Positions 36,434 through 49,500 are shown, counted from the stretch's first letter. The stretch: 64,000 bases of DNA from Hemileia vastatrix (GCA_030280995.1 JASXTE010000008.1:7726212-7790211), one strand, 5' to 3'. A program made the numbers and translations. The notes: generated from the sequence alone by a model not told the origin.

Positions 36434-37252
36434 TGTCAGCCAGGCTGCTAGACTTACCCAGTAAAATAATTAATTATTTACTGGATGAAGCCACAACTTT
36501 CTATTTCTTATAATTATTAATGATAATATTTACTTTAAAATTACTTGTAATAAATTAACTAGTTAAAAAAAGTAAAGTTAGTAAATAATTAAATTTAATA
36601 ATAAATGTCCTTTATATTTTTATTTTTATTTGTATTTTTATTTTATTATTTTTATTTCTAACACCGTGCTCAATGACAGGTTAAATAGAAATAAGATACT
36701 TAATATTAAAACAAATATTAAATATTGAAATAAAAATAACTATATACAAAAAATTCAAATTACTTATTTAAAATTGACACTTACTGTAATTTTAAATAAA
36801 AAAAGTTATTTTTGACATATTCTGTAAATACAGATTGTGGACACGTTTTTTATAGAACAATCTTATTATTCTAAATTTTCTTCTTGGAATTTTCTTTCTT
36901 CTTTTCTCATACTCCTGTATTTAGTATTTCAAGTCTGTGCTTTGTCTCTCATTTGCTTATAAAAGGCCTCCCCTTTTTGTTGTTTTGAAACATTCAATCA
37001 TTACTTACTTACTTATTTACATTACTATAACAAACAAATATTTATTACTGTCCTTATTGTTTAAGTCTTTTCTACTACGTAAATCTACTCAATAATAATA
37101 ATAATATTTATTAAACAATTCACTTCTTTTAAATTGAGTAAATTAAATAAAAGAATCAAATATACGTACCTTGACTTTAAAAGCCCAAAAATACATTATT
37201 TTTCTCTGTTGGACCTCTGTAAAAACCTTCTAGACCAAGAGACCCTTTGACA
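36434..37252 (+). repeat. E3 5' LTR
   Basis: 819 bp, TGTCAGCCAGGC...TTTGACA, similar to the E1 LTRs, with TATAAAA at 36958-36964. Confidence 0.9.
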
Positions 37253-37602
37253 CTTGAGAGCCTTTCCAAATAGTTGACGGTGCATCGATATGTTGAGGCC
37301 GGCGACCAAGGGACCATTGAAATTGAGGTACCTATAGGGACAGGTTGACAACAAAAAGCACAAACCTCATCAACCACGTGACTTAATTTTTTGCTTCAAA
37401 CAGGAATCAAACCAAACTCCAAAGTTTAGGTCCATATATTGAAAATAGTCATATATATTTGTGGTAATTATATTGATTACTATTTGTGGGTCACTTTGCA
37501 CTTTTCATATTCTATGTATATCTTTTTACTCAGCATTCTGTAAGTGCCATTAACTTGCTCATTTTACAGGGGAAGGTGCCTGGTAAGTAAATTTTTTTTT
37601 TC

Positions 37603-38105
37603 CTAGTTGACCAAGATAGAACTATATTGTTCTTAGTCCTAGGAGTGATAATTTTTTTTAAAATTAATTATATTATATTTTCTTTTATTTCAGTTGATCT
37701 TCGTCCTGATAAATTAAAATAATATATTATTGTTTCAGTTGAAAAATTGTCCTGGAAACAAATTAGTATTAAAAATTAATTAAAATTGATCATATTAAAA
37801 TTATTTCAGTTGAAAATATATCCTGATAATTAGATTATTTCAGTTTACATTAAGTCTTGGTAATTAAAATTATTTTCAGTTGCCATTAAGTCCTGGTAAC
37901 TAAATTTTTTCAGTTGATTTTAATCCTGATAATTATCAAAATTTACATTACTAATTAAAAATAAATTTTATTATTTCAGTTGATTTATTTTAGTCCTGGT
38001 TATAAAATTATCTTAAATTAATAAAAATTGTGAATATTTTTTCAGTTGATTTTTGTCCTGAAAAACATTATATTTTAAATTATTCCAGTTGATTGAAAAA
38101 TCCTG
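37603..38105 (+). other. Array of about ten leader hairpins (E3)
   Basis: The first large hairpin (37603-37642) has CTAG/CTAG, TT bulge, GAC/GTC and inner stem AGAAC/GTTCT. Small units CAG-TT-GA...TC-CTG follow at 37691, 37736, 37807, 37840 (diverged), 37877 (diverged), 37909, 37977, 38043 and 38086. Copy number and spacing differ from E1, while TTGA and TCCTG stay nearly constant. Confidence 0.65.
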
Positions 38106-38218
38106 ATAATTAATTATATAGTAGAATTTTTTTTCTCTTATTTTTCTTTAAATATAGAAAAAATAATAACTAATAAATTCTTAATATTTCTTTCTCTCAG
38201 TTCAGCTTAATTTAAACT

Positions 38219-38840
38219 ATGACTGATCAAGGGGCTCATGCTGGCCATAATGAGGAACTTGAATTAATTGATTATGATGAAGCTTCTTCTGTAAGTTCTC
38301 CTTTGACTACAAAATTGGCTCAAATTAATCAATTACTGGACCAATCAGGATGTAGAAATGCAGGAGGTGGAAATATTAGTGGAGACAACTTCTCAGGACC
38401 GAAAGCCTTCTATCAACCCCCCAGAACAGCTTCTGAAAGGCTTCAAAATAAAAAAGATGCCCTTAACTCAGCAACTCAAAAATCTCTCCACTCACATCAA
38501 GGAATTGAGGACAGAAAACCTCAAGCTGAGGTCAAAAACAGATTCTATAGAAGAAAAGGTAAGAAAGATAGAGTCCTTCCTTCAAGAGAAGAGGAGACCT
38601 CCTCCCCCCAGGGACCTTCCACAATTGGCTCCCCAGAAACCAGAAAAGGTGGAAGTGTCAAAGTGGCAGTGGGATTGGTTGAACACCCAGTGGTATTATC
38701 TGTCCCAGCAACAGCAACCTCAAATGCCTCAGGAAGGTCTGTCAAGAACCAATAAGTTAAACCCCACACCTCCTCACCCTTATCAAGGAGGAAGAAAGAG
38801 AAAAAACAACCACATTCAATTCTTGACCAAGCCTTGTTAA
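38219..38840 (+). pseudogene. E3 N-terminal spliced ORF (accessory/gag leader protein)
   Basis: Exon 1 (38219-38290) encodes MTDQGAHAGHNEELELIDYD and EASS. The candidate intron 38291-38348 (GTAAGT...CAATCAG, 58 nt) joins it to exon 2 in the next frame, which opens DVEMQEVEILVETT and runs without a stop to 38840. It contains KGFKIKKMPLTQQ, a Glu/Lys-rich predicted coiled coil, KVEVSKWQWDW and HPYQGGRKRK. The conserved terminal Trp is Cys here (LTKPC), and the GT that follows it in other copies is altered. The overlapping frame (38219-38755) is open almost as long but ends earlier. This is the best-preserved E1/E3-type version of the small protein. Confidence 0.6.
38291..38348 (+). other. Candidate intron 1 of E3
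   Basis: GTAAGT to CAG, 58 nt, same position and phase as in E1, E4 and E5. Confidence 0.65.
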
Positions 38841-38894
38841 GCCCCTCTATTGAATCTCAAGTACCATTTCTTGTTGCTGATTGAGTTCCTTCAG

Positions 38895-41800
38895 GTAATT
38901 ATGGAAGAGGAGATGAAACTGTGAGACCAGTAGAGGCTGATAGTAGTAGACAAATTGCTCAATATTCTAATGTATCTAATCCTTTGGTTTTGATTGCTAA
39001 TTCAATGATAAATCCTGATATGGCTGTTATTGATGAGACACTTGATCCTGAGTTTTATGAGAGTCTGGAAAGTTATTCTGTTTCCCTATTGAGAAATACT
39101 CCAGATGTGGCAAAAATAAATGATGAATATTTGAGGGATATTATTGTTAAACAAAATCATATTATGAAAAACATGCAATTGACTCAGAAATTTAATAGTT
39201 TGTTAACTGAACAGGGTTACCAATCATTGAGGAGTGAATTACAGAGAGTTTCTGATGATTTATTTAATTACAAAGTAACTCATGAAAAGAAAGTTGCTTT
39301 ATAGTAAAATATCAAGAATAATTTGTCTAAATTACAAGATACTGTGTCCATCTGTTTCCAGGAGCTAGAGGGACATAAATTGAACATTAAAATATTGAGT
39401 GATCATTATTCATCTTTTCAAAATAAGAACCAGTTATCTTTTGCAACCATCAATGAGAGTTTATCTAATCTTCCAAGAGTGAAAACCAGATTAACAAGCA
39501 TTGAAGAGAAATTGAATTCATTCTTTCATGATCAAACGTTTTCTGAAATTTCTTTGAAAGAACATATGGTGCATGATGCCCCAAGTTTACCTGCTCCTAA
39601 TTCATCCAAAGTGAAATTAGTTCCAGAAATGCCTTTTGATATCACTGAGTTCCCATCAAAAATTGATGATGTACCAGGATCTTCAACAGAAAGATTAAAC
39701 AATTATATTACTACCCAATTATAGAAATTACAGCTCCTTCTTACTCAGAAACAAGCTTGTACTAAGGATACTACTTCAAATCAAAAGAATTGGCCCAAAC
39801 TTGACCAGTATCCAACATTTGATGGTGACTCTTCCTCTGATTAGCAGCAATTCATTTGCAGAATTGATAACTTAAAAAATTCTTACAAACTCCCAGATGA
39901 GGAAATTGTGTCTAAAATAATTTCTTTATTTACCAATGTAGCCCTAATGTGGTATGAATCTTTTCTCTTGGATAAGAATGACTACTCATGGGAAGATTGG
40001 AAAAAATTAATCAGAGCACAATTTGGTGGCTCCAAGTTTAGGATAGCTCAACAAAGGCAGTATGAAGAAACTAGATATAGCTCTTCTACTGATAAACCTA
40101 TTGAGTTTCTAATGAAACTTGTAAAAATCTTGAGGGCAATGGACCCAAATATGGAGTTTGAGTTATAGAAGGACAGGATCCTCCATAAATTACCTGTCAG
40201 TATAGTCTAGTATATAAGTATGATATAATAGTATTTATTTATGGTCCTACTACTTATTGATAAATGATTTAGTGATTAAACCTCAGGGGAAGACTAATAC
40301 AATAGTTATACTCAATCAAAACTCACAATACTTGGATTTAAATGCGTGCTTAGTGGTGGAAAATAGATAAATAGAATATAGTTATAGCTTATATAATGAT
40401 AATATCAACTTATAAAAGGCTTTATAATATATTTCTAAATGTTAATAATTGTATTGAAGTGTTAGATTGATTTTTAGTAAGTAATTGATGATAAATAACC
40501 GTCAAAATCCCTCCTTACTTATACCCAAATCCCCTGGAGTGCACAGACCTTCAATCCAGATGATGTCACTGCTATCCCCGGAAATCACAGCACTGTGAGG
40601 GCACATCACCTCCACATGGCATCCACTTCAAGAATATTCAACACCCAGACCTCCAGTAAGGACCCTCCATCACAATTAATGATAACACAGACCCAAAACA
40701 TAATTAGAAAATCCAGATGAAAGTGGATACCATAAAGAAACAGGTAAAATAAGTAATCCAAAAGAGATTTAATGAAACCCAAAGCATATAAAGGAAAAAA
40801 ATGAAATGTCCAAGCCCCCAATAACATCCCCAAACATCCACATTAACCCAGCAATGACCTCCCAACCCATAAATTTGTGAATATCCATCTAAGGAAGCAG
40901 ATTAAGTTGTCCGAACTGAGTGTATGCGCCTGATGTAGATGTCTATGCTTCATTAGGCATTGAGAATCCACTGATTTCATCCATATGACCTAAAATAAGC
41001 AGAAAAACAAAGTTTATAGGCTATTAAGAGGCTAAAACCCACTTATAGACCTAAATATACATAATATACTGCATATTTCACTGAATATGAGCTTTATGTA
41101 TACATTTAAGCTTATGTATGTCAATAATTACTTAATATCACTTAAGATAAGTATAGTATAACTCCATTAACACATTAATAAGTATTATTAGGCTATGGAT
41201 AAGCTATTTAAACTACTATAAGTTATATAATAGTGTAATAATTATATATATATGTATTATAATCATATATATAATTGTTTTAACCTTATTTTTAAGATAT
41301 AAGCTTAATGTACTTAAGGTTATCTTATTTTAAGCATAAGAAATACTCAGTCCTAGGGATATCTAGGCTGAAATTACCCATGTCTTTGAGAGACTTGATA
41401 GTTTCTAGGACTGAGTTCCCCAGAGAACCTTCTTCTTTCATTAATACTTTAAATGAGATCCTTCTAAACAACAAGTATCATGCCAGAAGATTCATTCCTA
41501 GAAATCCTTTGGAGAAACCCTCCAATTACCAACAGAAACCTCTGGAAAAGGTTGGTAAACCATCTTCCCCTGATGCACCTAAAAAGTATGCAACAAACAC
41601 TTGCTTCAAATGCAGCAAGCCGTGGCAGAAAGTCCATGTTTGTGACAAGAGGATCAATCTTGTTGAACAAAATGAGGAACATGCTGATGAAAAAATAGTA
41701 CTGGATGATACCTCAAGTGATTGTTCCAGCAATATTTCATATGAATCTCAGCAGGAATTTTTGATGCTGGAAGAGGATATTCATTATTTAAATACTATTA

Positions 41801-43814
41801 ATATTGAGAATAATGAATTATCTACAGTATAAGATGCTGAGATCATAAAAAACCTTGAGGATAGCTCAATTGTTATTGCCCCTCTCAAGGCACCAGTCTT
41901 GATCAATGGAACCAACATTTAGGTTGTTTGGATTCTGAAGCTGGAGGAAGTGTAGTATCAGAAAAAGAACTTGCTTCAGTGGACCAAGATTATAAATCAA
42001 AACTTATGCCTATCATTTCTGAAAATTGGAGAGGTTATGGCTCTGTTTTGTCCCCCATTGGTAAATACAAAGCCACAGTGTTTTTAAATATAACCATGGT
42101 TTTGTAAGAGCAATTTGTGATTTTGTTGTCATGAAAAATGATAATTTAAGCAGTTGGTTTATTGTAGGAAATGATATTTTAACCAAGTATGGCATAAAAT
42201 TGGATCCTTCTAACCAATGTTTCACAATGGGGATGAATGGGAAGAGAAAATTCAAGATTTCCTCCCCTAAAAAATTATTAAAACCAGAATTGAAAAAATG
42301 TAATTCTGTGGTTCAATATAAAGGAAGATCTACAAAAGAAATGCATGCCCTTATGTCTGAAATTGACAATTCCTCTTTTTTAGAACAACTTTCTGGTGAG
42401 GATTAAGATGGAATCATTAACTTGATAAAGTCTTTTCCTATTGCCTTTTCTCATGGGTCACATGAACTGGGATTAGTTAAAGAAGAAATGAAATTTTCAT
42501 TGTCTTTTCCATTGACTGATATACTACCTAATTTAAAGAAGAAGCCTTATCTTGCTTCTCCCACAAAAAGAAAAGATATTGAAGACAATATCTCAACCCT
42601 TTTAAAAATGAATATTATTGAAAAGGTAGTTGAAACACCTAAATATTTTGTTATCTCACCTGTCCTAATTTCTTATGAGAAAGATAAATCCAGGTTATGT
42701 GGTGATTATAGAGCACTTAATACTTATAATGTTGATGATATCTATCCTTTACCTAGAATTAGCTCTATACATGCTACCTTACAGGGTGCTAAATATATCA
42801 GCTGTTTGGATGGTAACAAGGGAGATCACCAGGTACCTTTTGAGAAAAATTCTCAGAATTTTCTGATGATTGCTACTCATATGGGTATTTATAAGTATGT
42901 TAGGATTCCATTTGGCCCTAAAAAGGACCCTTCAGTTTTCCAAAAAGTTATGGATAACACATTCCATCAGGAGATAATTGAAGGATGGCTGATTATTTAT
43001 ATTGATGATATCATTATATTCTCAAAAACATTTGAGGACCATCTTAACCACCTGTGTAAAGTGTTCCACAAAATGGATGAAATAAATATGACACTTGCTT
43101 TAAAGAAATGTAAATTTGGTTTTCATTCTTTAAAATTACTTGGTCATTTTGTTTCAGGGTTATAGATATGTGTTGACCAAAACAAAGTGGCAGCCATACA
43201 ACAGGTGAAGGCTCCTACCACAGTTAGAGAGCTTCAGGGTTTTTTGGGAATGTGTGGATACTATTGACAGAATATTAAAAATTACCAACTCATAGCCTTA
43301 CCCCTTACCCAACTGACTAGGAAAGATTTTGCTTTTTTCTGGAATATTGAAAGACAAAGAGCTTTTTAAACTATGAAACATTGTTTAATGTCAGCACCAA
43401 TTCTTGCTTTACCTGACTTTAATAAACCATTTGTTTTATACACTGATGCCAGTTTTATTGGTCTTGGTGCTTCCCTCCATCAGAAACAAGTGATGTATGA
43501 TAAGGAATCAGAAGTAGTAATTTGTTATATTTCAAGTACCTTGAGAAATAGTGAATTGAAATATGGTGCAACTCAACTTGAGTGTTTAGCAGTAGTGTGG
43601 GCTCTAGAGAAGCTACATTATTACCTGGATGACCAGAAATTTGAGCTTGTCACTGACTGCAGTGCAGTTAAATCCCTTTTAGACCCAAAAACACCTAACA
43701 GATATATGTGTAGATGGCAGTTAGCTGTTCAAGAATACAGAGGAAGAATGACAATTATTCATAGGGCTGGTATTGTTCACTCAAATGTGGATATGTTATC
43801 AAGGTTACCTTTAC
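38895..43814 (+). pseudogene. E3 gag, protease, RT and RNase H
   Basis: The gag coiled-coil region runs to about 39720, the capsid-like region is at 39780-40190 and 41374-41560, split by a solo LTR, and the knuckle CFKCSKPWQKVHVC is near 41600. The protease is damaged by a stop and an indel at 41921-41940. RT spans about 42500-43165 with YIDD at 42998-43009, RNase H from 43430 (LYTDASFIGLGA). At least nine stops are present, several at Trp codons changed to TAG (39303, 39843, 40168). E4 interrupts it at 43815 just after the RNase H, in the RNase H-integrase linker. Confidence 0.9.
40195..41373 (-). repeat. Solo LTR related to family B, inside E3 gag
   Basis: On the minus strand the left end reads TTTCAGCCTAGATATCCCTA then GGACTGAGTA, like the E4 LTR start, and the far end is ACTGACA. 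TTACC duplicates at 40190-40194 and 41374-41378. At 1179 bp it is shorter than the 1492-bp E4 LTR and clearly diverged. The 75-aa minus frame inside is not conserved. Confidence 0.88.
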
Positions 43815-45306
43815 TGTCAGCCTGAATATTCTCAGGACTGAGTAAAATTACTAACAAATTATGTTAAACATATGTAACATACATGGGAACAATAAATAAT
43901 TGTATAAAAAATTGATTTAATACAAATATATGCCATTATAAAGCATTATATACACGCATATATCCACCTTATTTAAGTCTTATGTACTTAATATTAAGTT
44001 AGAATAAGTTAGGGTAACCATAAGAACCTTAACCATAAGCCTACATAATTTTTAAGTACACATAAAGCTAATTTTTCTATTATTTTATTGAAATAATTGA
44101 TAAATGCGCTTATTATCACTAAAAGCTGGATATATGCGCTATAAATGTTAAGATAATAAAAATGAGCCTTGACAGATCAGTTTGCCTTATTTGGAACAAT
44201 TGATCTGGCTATTTAAAAGTGTAAAAATAACACTTTTCAAATTTGGTGTTTTTTATGCCAGAAATGGCCTCTGTGCAGTGACTACATACTGCCTGCATTT
44301 TTCCCGTGTGAATAGCTTCATTTTTAGCAAAGTTAGTATTTTTCACGCTAAAATTACCCCACATACATGCACTATATGTGGAAACACACTAAAATAGGCG
44401 AGGGACGCTTATTTAGTGTCTTAATTTAGTTTCAATGTGAATTAACCTCATTAAATGCACTAATTACATTAGTTACATCAGTCTTGGCGCCCAATTATGC
44501 TACCACGCTTAAAAATCGCCTATTTAGTCAAGGATTTACCCGTGGTTACGCCTGCCAAGAGTCTGCATACAGGGATCAGCCCTTACACGCATTAAATTGG
44601 GTTTTTCAGTGGTTTCTCAGTCAATAATGCTTATTTTTGAACAGGGATTTCATGTATATATTTGTAATAATTAACTCTAACATTTCTACTGTTAATCCCC
44701 CTTAATACTGTGTTATATTTAGTACCTTTTCTTTATTTTTAGTCTATTAAAAATAGTTATTACACGCATATACACTCTTTTTTGGGTTATTCTTTATTTG
44801 TGATGGATTATCCCTATTATTTCAGGATTTTGGCGTGTGATATTATTCTTTGGTTGTCATTGGTCATTCCTTATGTTGTTGGACAGGTCTATTAGTTAGT
44901 TTGAGGCGCATTTGGCCGTGTATAGGATTGGAATCATCAAGGGTCATCATTGGTGAATTATTTGGGTATAAAAGGAGGGGGTTTTTGGTCATATTTTCTA
45001 CATTCAATTTATCATCTTTACAATTACAATTACAATATAACCAATACAATTTATCTTACATTTCATTAGTACTTTAAGAGAGTCTTTGAATAGTATTTTA
45101 AATATATTACATCTATTTTTCTGCACAACAATAAGCCTTGTAATATCAATTATAATAAGTGAGAGTAAATTACTGAGCCTTATAATTGATTTTATTCTAC
45201 TACTTGCTTGTTTTACACCATTGTATTCATTTGGGACCTTTTGTAAATCTTCTAGACACTAGACCAGCAAGCTATTCACGTCTCTGGACTTGGACTTAGC
45301 CTGACA
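43815..45306 (+). repeat. E4 5' LTR
   Basis: 1492 bp, TGTCAGCCTG...GCCTGACA, TATAAAA at 44967-44973. Small frames of 71 and 75 codons occur in both LTRs only because the LTRs are near identical. Confidence 0.95.
44967..44973 (+). promoter_or_regulatory. TATA box of E4 LTR
   Basis: GGGTATAAAAGGAGG, repeated at 53115-53121 in the 3' LTR; the likely U3 promoter core. Confidence 0.75.
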
Positions 45307-45510
45307 ACTGGGAGCCTTTCCTCAAGAATTCAAGTGGTTATTCAAGTAAGTAAAAATAAAAATTAATTGAGGCTTGAGTGATTAGAAATCCTTATATATA
45401 ATATCTGGATTATAATTACAAAGGGTTGGGTCACTAAATATTTAGTGATTTCAGTAAAAGAAGCCCAGTTATATATATAATAAAATTTTGATATTAAATC
45501 ATCAATTTTA

Positions 45511-45542
45511 CCACTAATTGAACAAAAAAGTGTTCTTAGTGG
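45511..45542 (+). other. E4 leader hairpin with TT bulge
   Basis: CCACTAA-TT-GAAC pairs with GTTC-TTAGTGG across an 8-nt loop: an 11-bp stem with one two-base bulge. The bulge followed by GA, paired to TC, matches the hairpins of E1, E3 and E5 although the stem sequence differs. Confidence 0.68.
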
Positions 45543-45926
45543 GAGTCTGTCAATAGACCAATTAAAATTGTGTTCTTTGCAGATAATAATAAACCAATTA
45601 ATAAAAACTGATTAATTGATTCTCTGTTTACAGGACTTTTGATCCCTTTTTCTGGTTTGTTCATTAAAATTTTTTTTTGGATTTTGAAAAGACTATTACT
45701 GACAAATTTTCTTTTTAAAATACAAAAACACGGCTACATATTGTAGACCACTCCAATTAAGTGACCACATAAGAGAATATTTGACTTTTGGCACTTATTT
45801 TATCCACTTAAAACCTATTAGTAATAAATTTTAATTGCCTTAAGTAGAGTTATAAAATACTGATAAAACTCTTTTGTAGTTTGAATCACATTTCTCAATC
45901 CTTTGGTCTAACTTTCACTGATAAAA

Positions 45927-46461
45927 ATGAGTGAAAACGTTGACATTGTAAGTAATAAGGCAAAACCTTATGACTTGAGACCAAGAACTAATAAATTTGT
46001 TGCAGGACATCACCATGGAGGAAACCTCCACCAGCAACACTCCTCATATGAGTCTGGAGGAGAAAGAAAGGCTTCTCAACCTTGTAAAGATCAAAAAATC
46101 AAAAAATACCCTTCAAGAACAAATTCACTCCCTATCTCAATTACACAACAGCTTGACAGTAAAGGTCAACAAAATGGAAGAGGAGCTTATGAATTTAGAG
46201 AAAAGGGCAGGCCAAACTTTCATGGAGGTCAACCAACAAATAACAGACCTAAGGACACAGGTGAAACCAGTAACAACTCCCTTAAACAATCAACCAGCTC
46301 CTTCTCAAGCTCCAGGAGAAGAGCAGATGATAACTGTAAGCAAATGGAAATGGGACTGGTATGCCCAGAACTACAACAGCAACCCTCATCAAGAGTCCAG
46401 CCATCACCCTTACAGGGGAAAGGGAAAAAGGGGAAGAGGAAGTGGAATAAGACCTTGGTAA
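45927..46461 (+). CDS. E4 small spliced protein (accessory or gag leader)
   Basis: Exon 1 (45927-45947) encodes MSENVDI. A GTAAGT...TTGCAG intron (45948-46005, 58 nt, CTAAT branch-like site) leads into exon 2 in the next frame, DITMEETSTSNTPHM, open to the TAA at 46459-46461. The predicted product is 158 residues: an acidic head, IKKSKNTLQEQI, a Leu-rich predicted coiled coil to about residue 80, a Pro/Gln linker, VSKWKWDWY, then HHPYRGKGKRGRGSG and a terminal RPW. The basic tail and Trp cluster suggest RNA or DNA binding; no known family was recognised. The overlapping unspliced frame (45927-46931) is also open. Splicing is inferred, not shown. Confidence 0.6.
45948..46005 (+). other. Candidate intron 1 of E4
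   Basis: GTAAGT donor, CTAAT 14-18 nt before the TTTGTTGCAG acceptor, 58 nt, 1 mod 3. Confidence 0.7.
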
Positions 46462-46515
46462 GTCATCCACCTTTTAATGTTCAACAATATAATACTGACA
46501 ATGAATTACTTATAG
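46458..46515 (+). other. Candidate intron 2 of E4
   Basis: GTAAGT donor overlapping the TGG-TAA end of the small protein and TTACTTATAG acceptor, 58 nt, with CTGAC near the acceptor. After removal the small frame still ends, as TGG-TGA. Confidence 0.5.
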
Positions 46516-49500
46516 GTGATAATGAGGTATTAAGATTGATTGATAATGATATTCAGGATTATTCATTTAATAATAGTGATTTGAATTTATCTTTAAAGGA
46601 TGACATTGTACATAGCTTTATTGATAATGGTGATAATAAAAATATAAAAATTGAAACAAATGAATCAAATCTTGACCCATATAATCTTGATAGCACTTCT
46701 GAGTTAGAAATAAATGGTTTTATGAAAGAAAAACCTATGATATCTTCTATAATAAATAAATTGTTATTGAGAATTGAAAAGTTAGAAGAATATTCCAAGG
46801 AGTCTTCAACTGACATGGAGGAGGTAATACTAAACCTCACTAAATCTTTGACTCACACAGCCAATAAAGTTAAGTTCATTGAAAAGTCAAATGATGATTT
46901 GTTAAATGAAAATATCAAAATTAAAATCTGATATTGAGCAGTTACACAGTAAGCTGGATCAATCTCAGAATACTATGGCTATTATTGAGGGACGGGTAAA
47001 ATTGTCTTTTTCCAATTTAAATGATACTCTTTCACATGTAACTGCTTTGCAAAATAGATTGCAGATACTAGAAATAGAAGTAGCTAACATATTGAAAAAT
47101 AATGACAGTAAGCATGTAAACACCTCTTATAAAAACCATACACCAGTAAATAAGAGAGAATCATTTGATAAATCATTAATTGAGAAAGAACATAGTGGTA
47201 TAAGTTCTGAGAGTCACAAATCAGTAAAGGATGAGATAAATGATCATCTGTCAAAAGTAAGTGAATTACTTAATATTCCTCAGGTTAAGGAAGTAAAAAC
47301 TAACCAGAAAAACTGGCCTAAGTTAGATCAGTACCCTACCTTTGATGGGGATTCAAAATCTGATTGGCAACAATTCATACAAAGAATTGATAACTTAAAA
47401 TTTTCATACAAGTTACCTGATGAAGAAATTACATCAAAACTTATATCTTTATTTACAGATGTGGCCTTATTATGGTTTGAGTCTGTATTGAGTGAGGGGA
47501 TTAATTACTCTTGGAATGAATGGAAGGCACAAATTGAAAGACAATGTGGTGGTCCAAAATTCAGAATCACTCAACAAAGATTGTATGAAAAATCAAGATA
47601 TACTCCAAGTAGTGGAGAAAAACCAATAGTCTTTTTAATGAGTTTGATAAAAATCATGAAAGCCATGGATCCAAAAATGGATTTTGATGTGTGGAAAGAA
47701 AAAATAATATATAAATTGCCTATATCAGTCAGAGACATTATTGTAGCTAGAACTGAAACCATTAGAGATACTTCTGGTTTTATCAATATATGCAATGAAA
47801 TATTATTAAACCACAGATATGAGACAAGGTACAACACTTATAAGCAAAATGTTGAGGTAGTAAAACCTACTACAAGTAAGTTACCAATAGAAAGGAAAAG
47901 ACTTATTGCTCCTCTTGTTCCAAAGAAACAAGAAAGTAACACTTGCTATAAATGTAATGAACCTTGGGTTAAAGGTCATTCCTGTAAGAAAAGAATAAAT
48001 GTTATTGAAAACTCACAAGATTCTGAACCCAGTAATCATGAAGATGAAAAGGATGAGTCTAGTGAGGATTGTAAAAGTAACATTTCTTACAGTGATGAAG
48101 AGAATGAAGTATTGGTATTAGAGCAGGATATTATGTTCCTGAATGATACAATATCTTCCAATGATACATCTTTAACTTCCATTGAGGAAGCTGAGATAAT
48201 TAAAGATGTAGATCATGATACTTACAAAATCAAGCCTATTAGAGCACCTGTTATAATATGTGGAAAAGAAATGAATGTCATTCATGACACTGGGGCTGCT
48301 GGTAGTGTAGTTTCTGTTAATACATTAATGAAACTGGATAGTAAGTACAAAGAAAAACTAGAACCTGTACAGACAAAGAACTGGAGAGGTTTTGGTTCAG
48401 TATTAAGTCCAATTGGCAAATACAAAACTGCTGTTTTCTTCAAATATCATAATGGATTTGTAAGAGCAGTATGTGATTTTGTAGTCATGAATAATATTAA
48501 TTGTAGTAATTGGTTTATCATTGGCAATGACTTATTGACCAAATTTGGTATTAACCTAGATCCTGAAAATAGTTGCTTCACCATTGGAGTAAATGGGAAG
48601 AGAAAATTCAAGATTTGCTCTGAAAATTCTGTTTATACCATTGCTCCAAAGGAAGAACAACAAAGTGGAAGACCCACTTCTGAGATGCTTGAGTTGGAAA
48701 ATGAAATCCAAAAAGCCTCATTTAGTCCTCAACTCTCAAATATTGAAGTAGACAATATATTGAGATTGATAAAATCTTATCCTAGGGCATTTGCACACGG
48801 TTCAAATGAGCTAGGATTGGTCAAAGACCATGAAATGAAAATATCTTTAAGTTGTGACCTGGATAATATTCCTGGAAGCTTAAAAAAGAAACCTTACCCA
48901 GCTTCTCCTGCAAAAAGGAAAGACATTGAAGACAACATTAAAATGTTGTTGGAAATGGGTATTGTTGAGAAAGTAGACACAACTCCTAAATATTGTATAA
49001 TATCACCAGTTTTAATCTCTTATGAAAAAGATAAGGCAAGGTTATGTGGTGATTATAGAGCTCTAAATACATTCACAGTGGATGATATTTACCCTCTTCC
49101 CAGGATAGCTTCTATCCATGCTACCTTACAAGGAACTAAATATATTTCATGTCTGGATGGAAACAAAGGTTACCACCAGATTCCAGTAGAAAAGAGTTCT
49201 CAGAATTACTTACTGATCACCACACATATGGGAATATATAAGTATGTGAGAATGCCTTTTGGACCTAAAAATGCCCCTTCAGTCTTCCAAAAATTGATGG
49301 ATAGTGTTTTTCATCAGGAAATGGTTGAAGGATGGCTCTTAGTATATATTGATGACATCATAGTGTTTTCAAAAACATATGATGAGCATTTAAATCACCT
49401 GAAAAGTGTATTTCAAAAAATGGATGAAATTAACATGACAATAGCATTGAAAAAATGTAAGTTTGGATTTCAATCCTTGAAAGTACTTGGACATGTTGTA

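Noticed and set aside
44182..44397. 71- and 75-codon frames in the E4 LTRs
   Set aside because: Repeated only through LTR identity; no conserved motif and not kept in the diverged family B solo LTRs.
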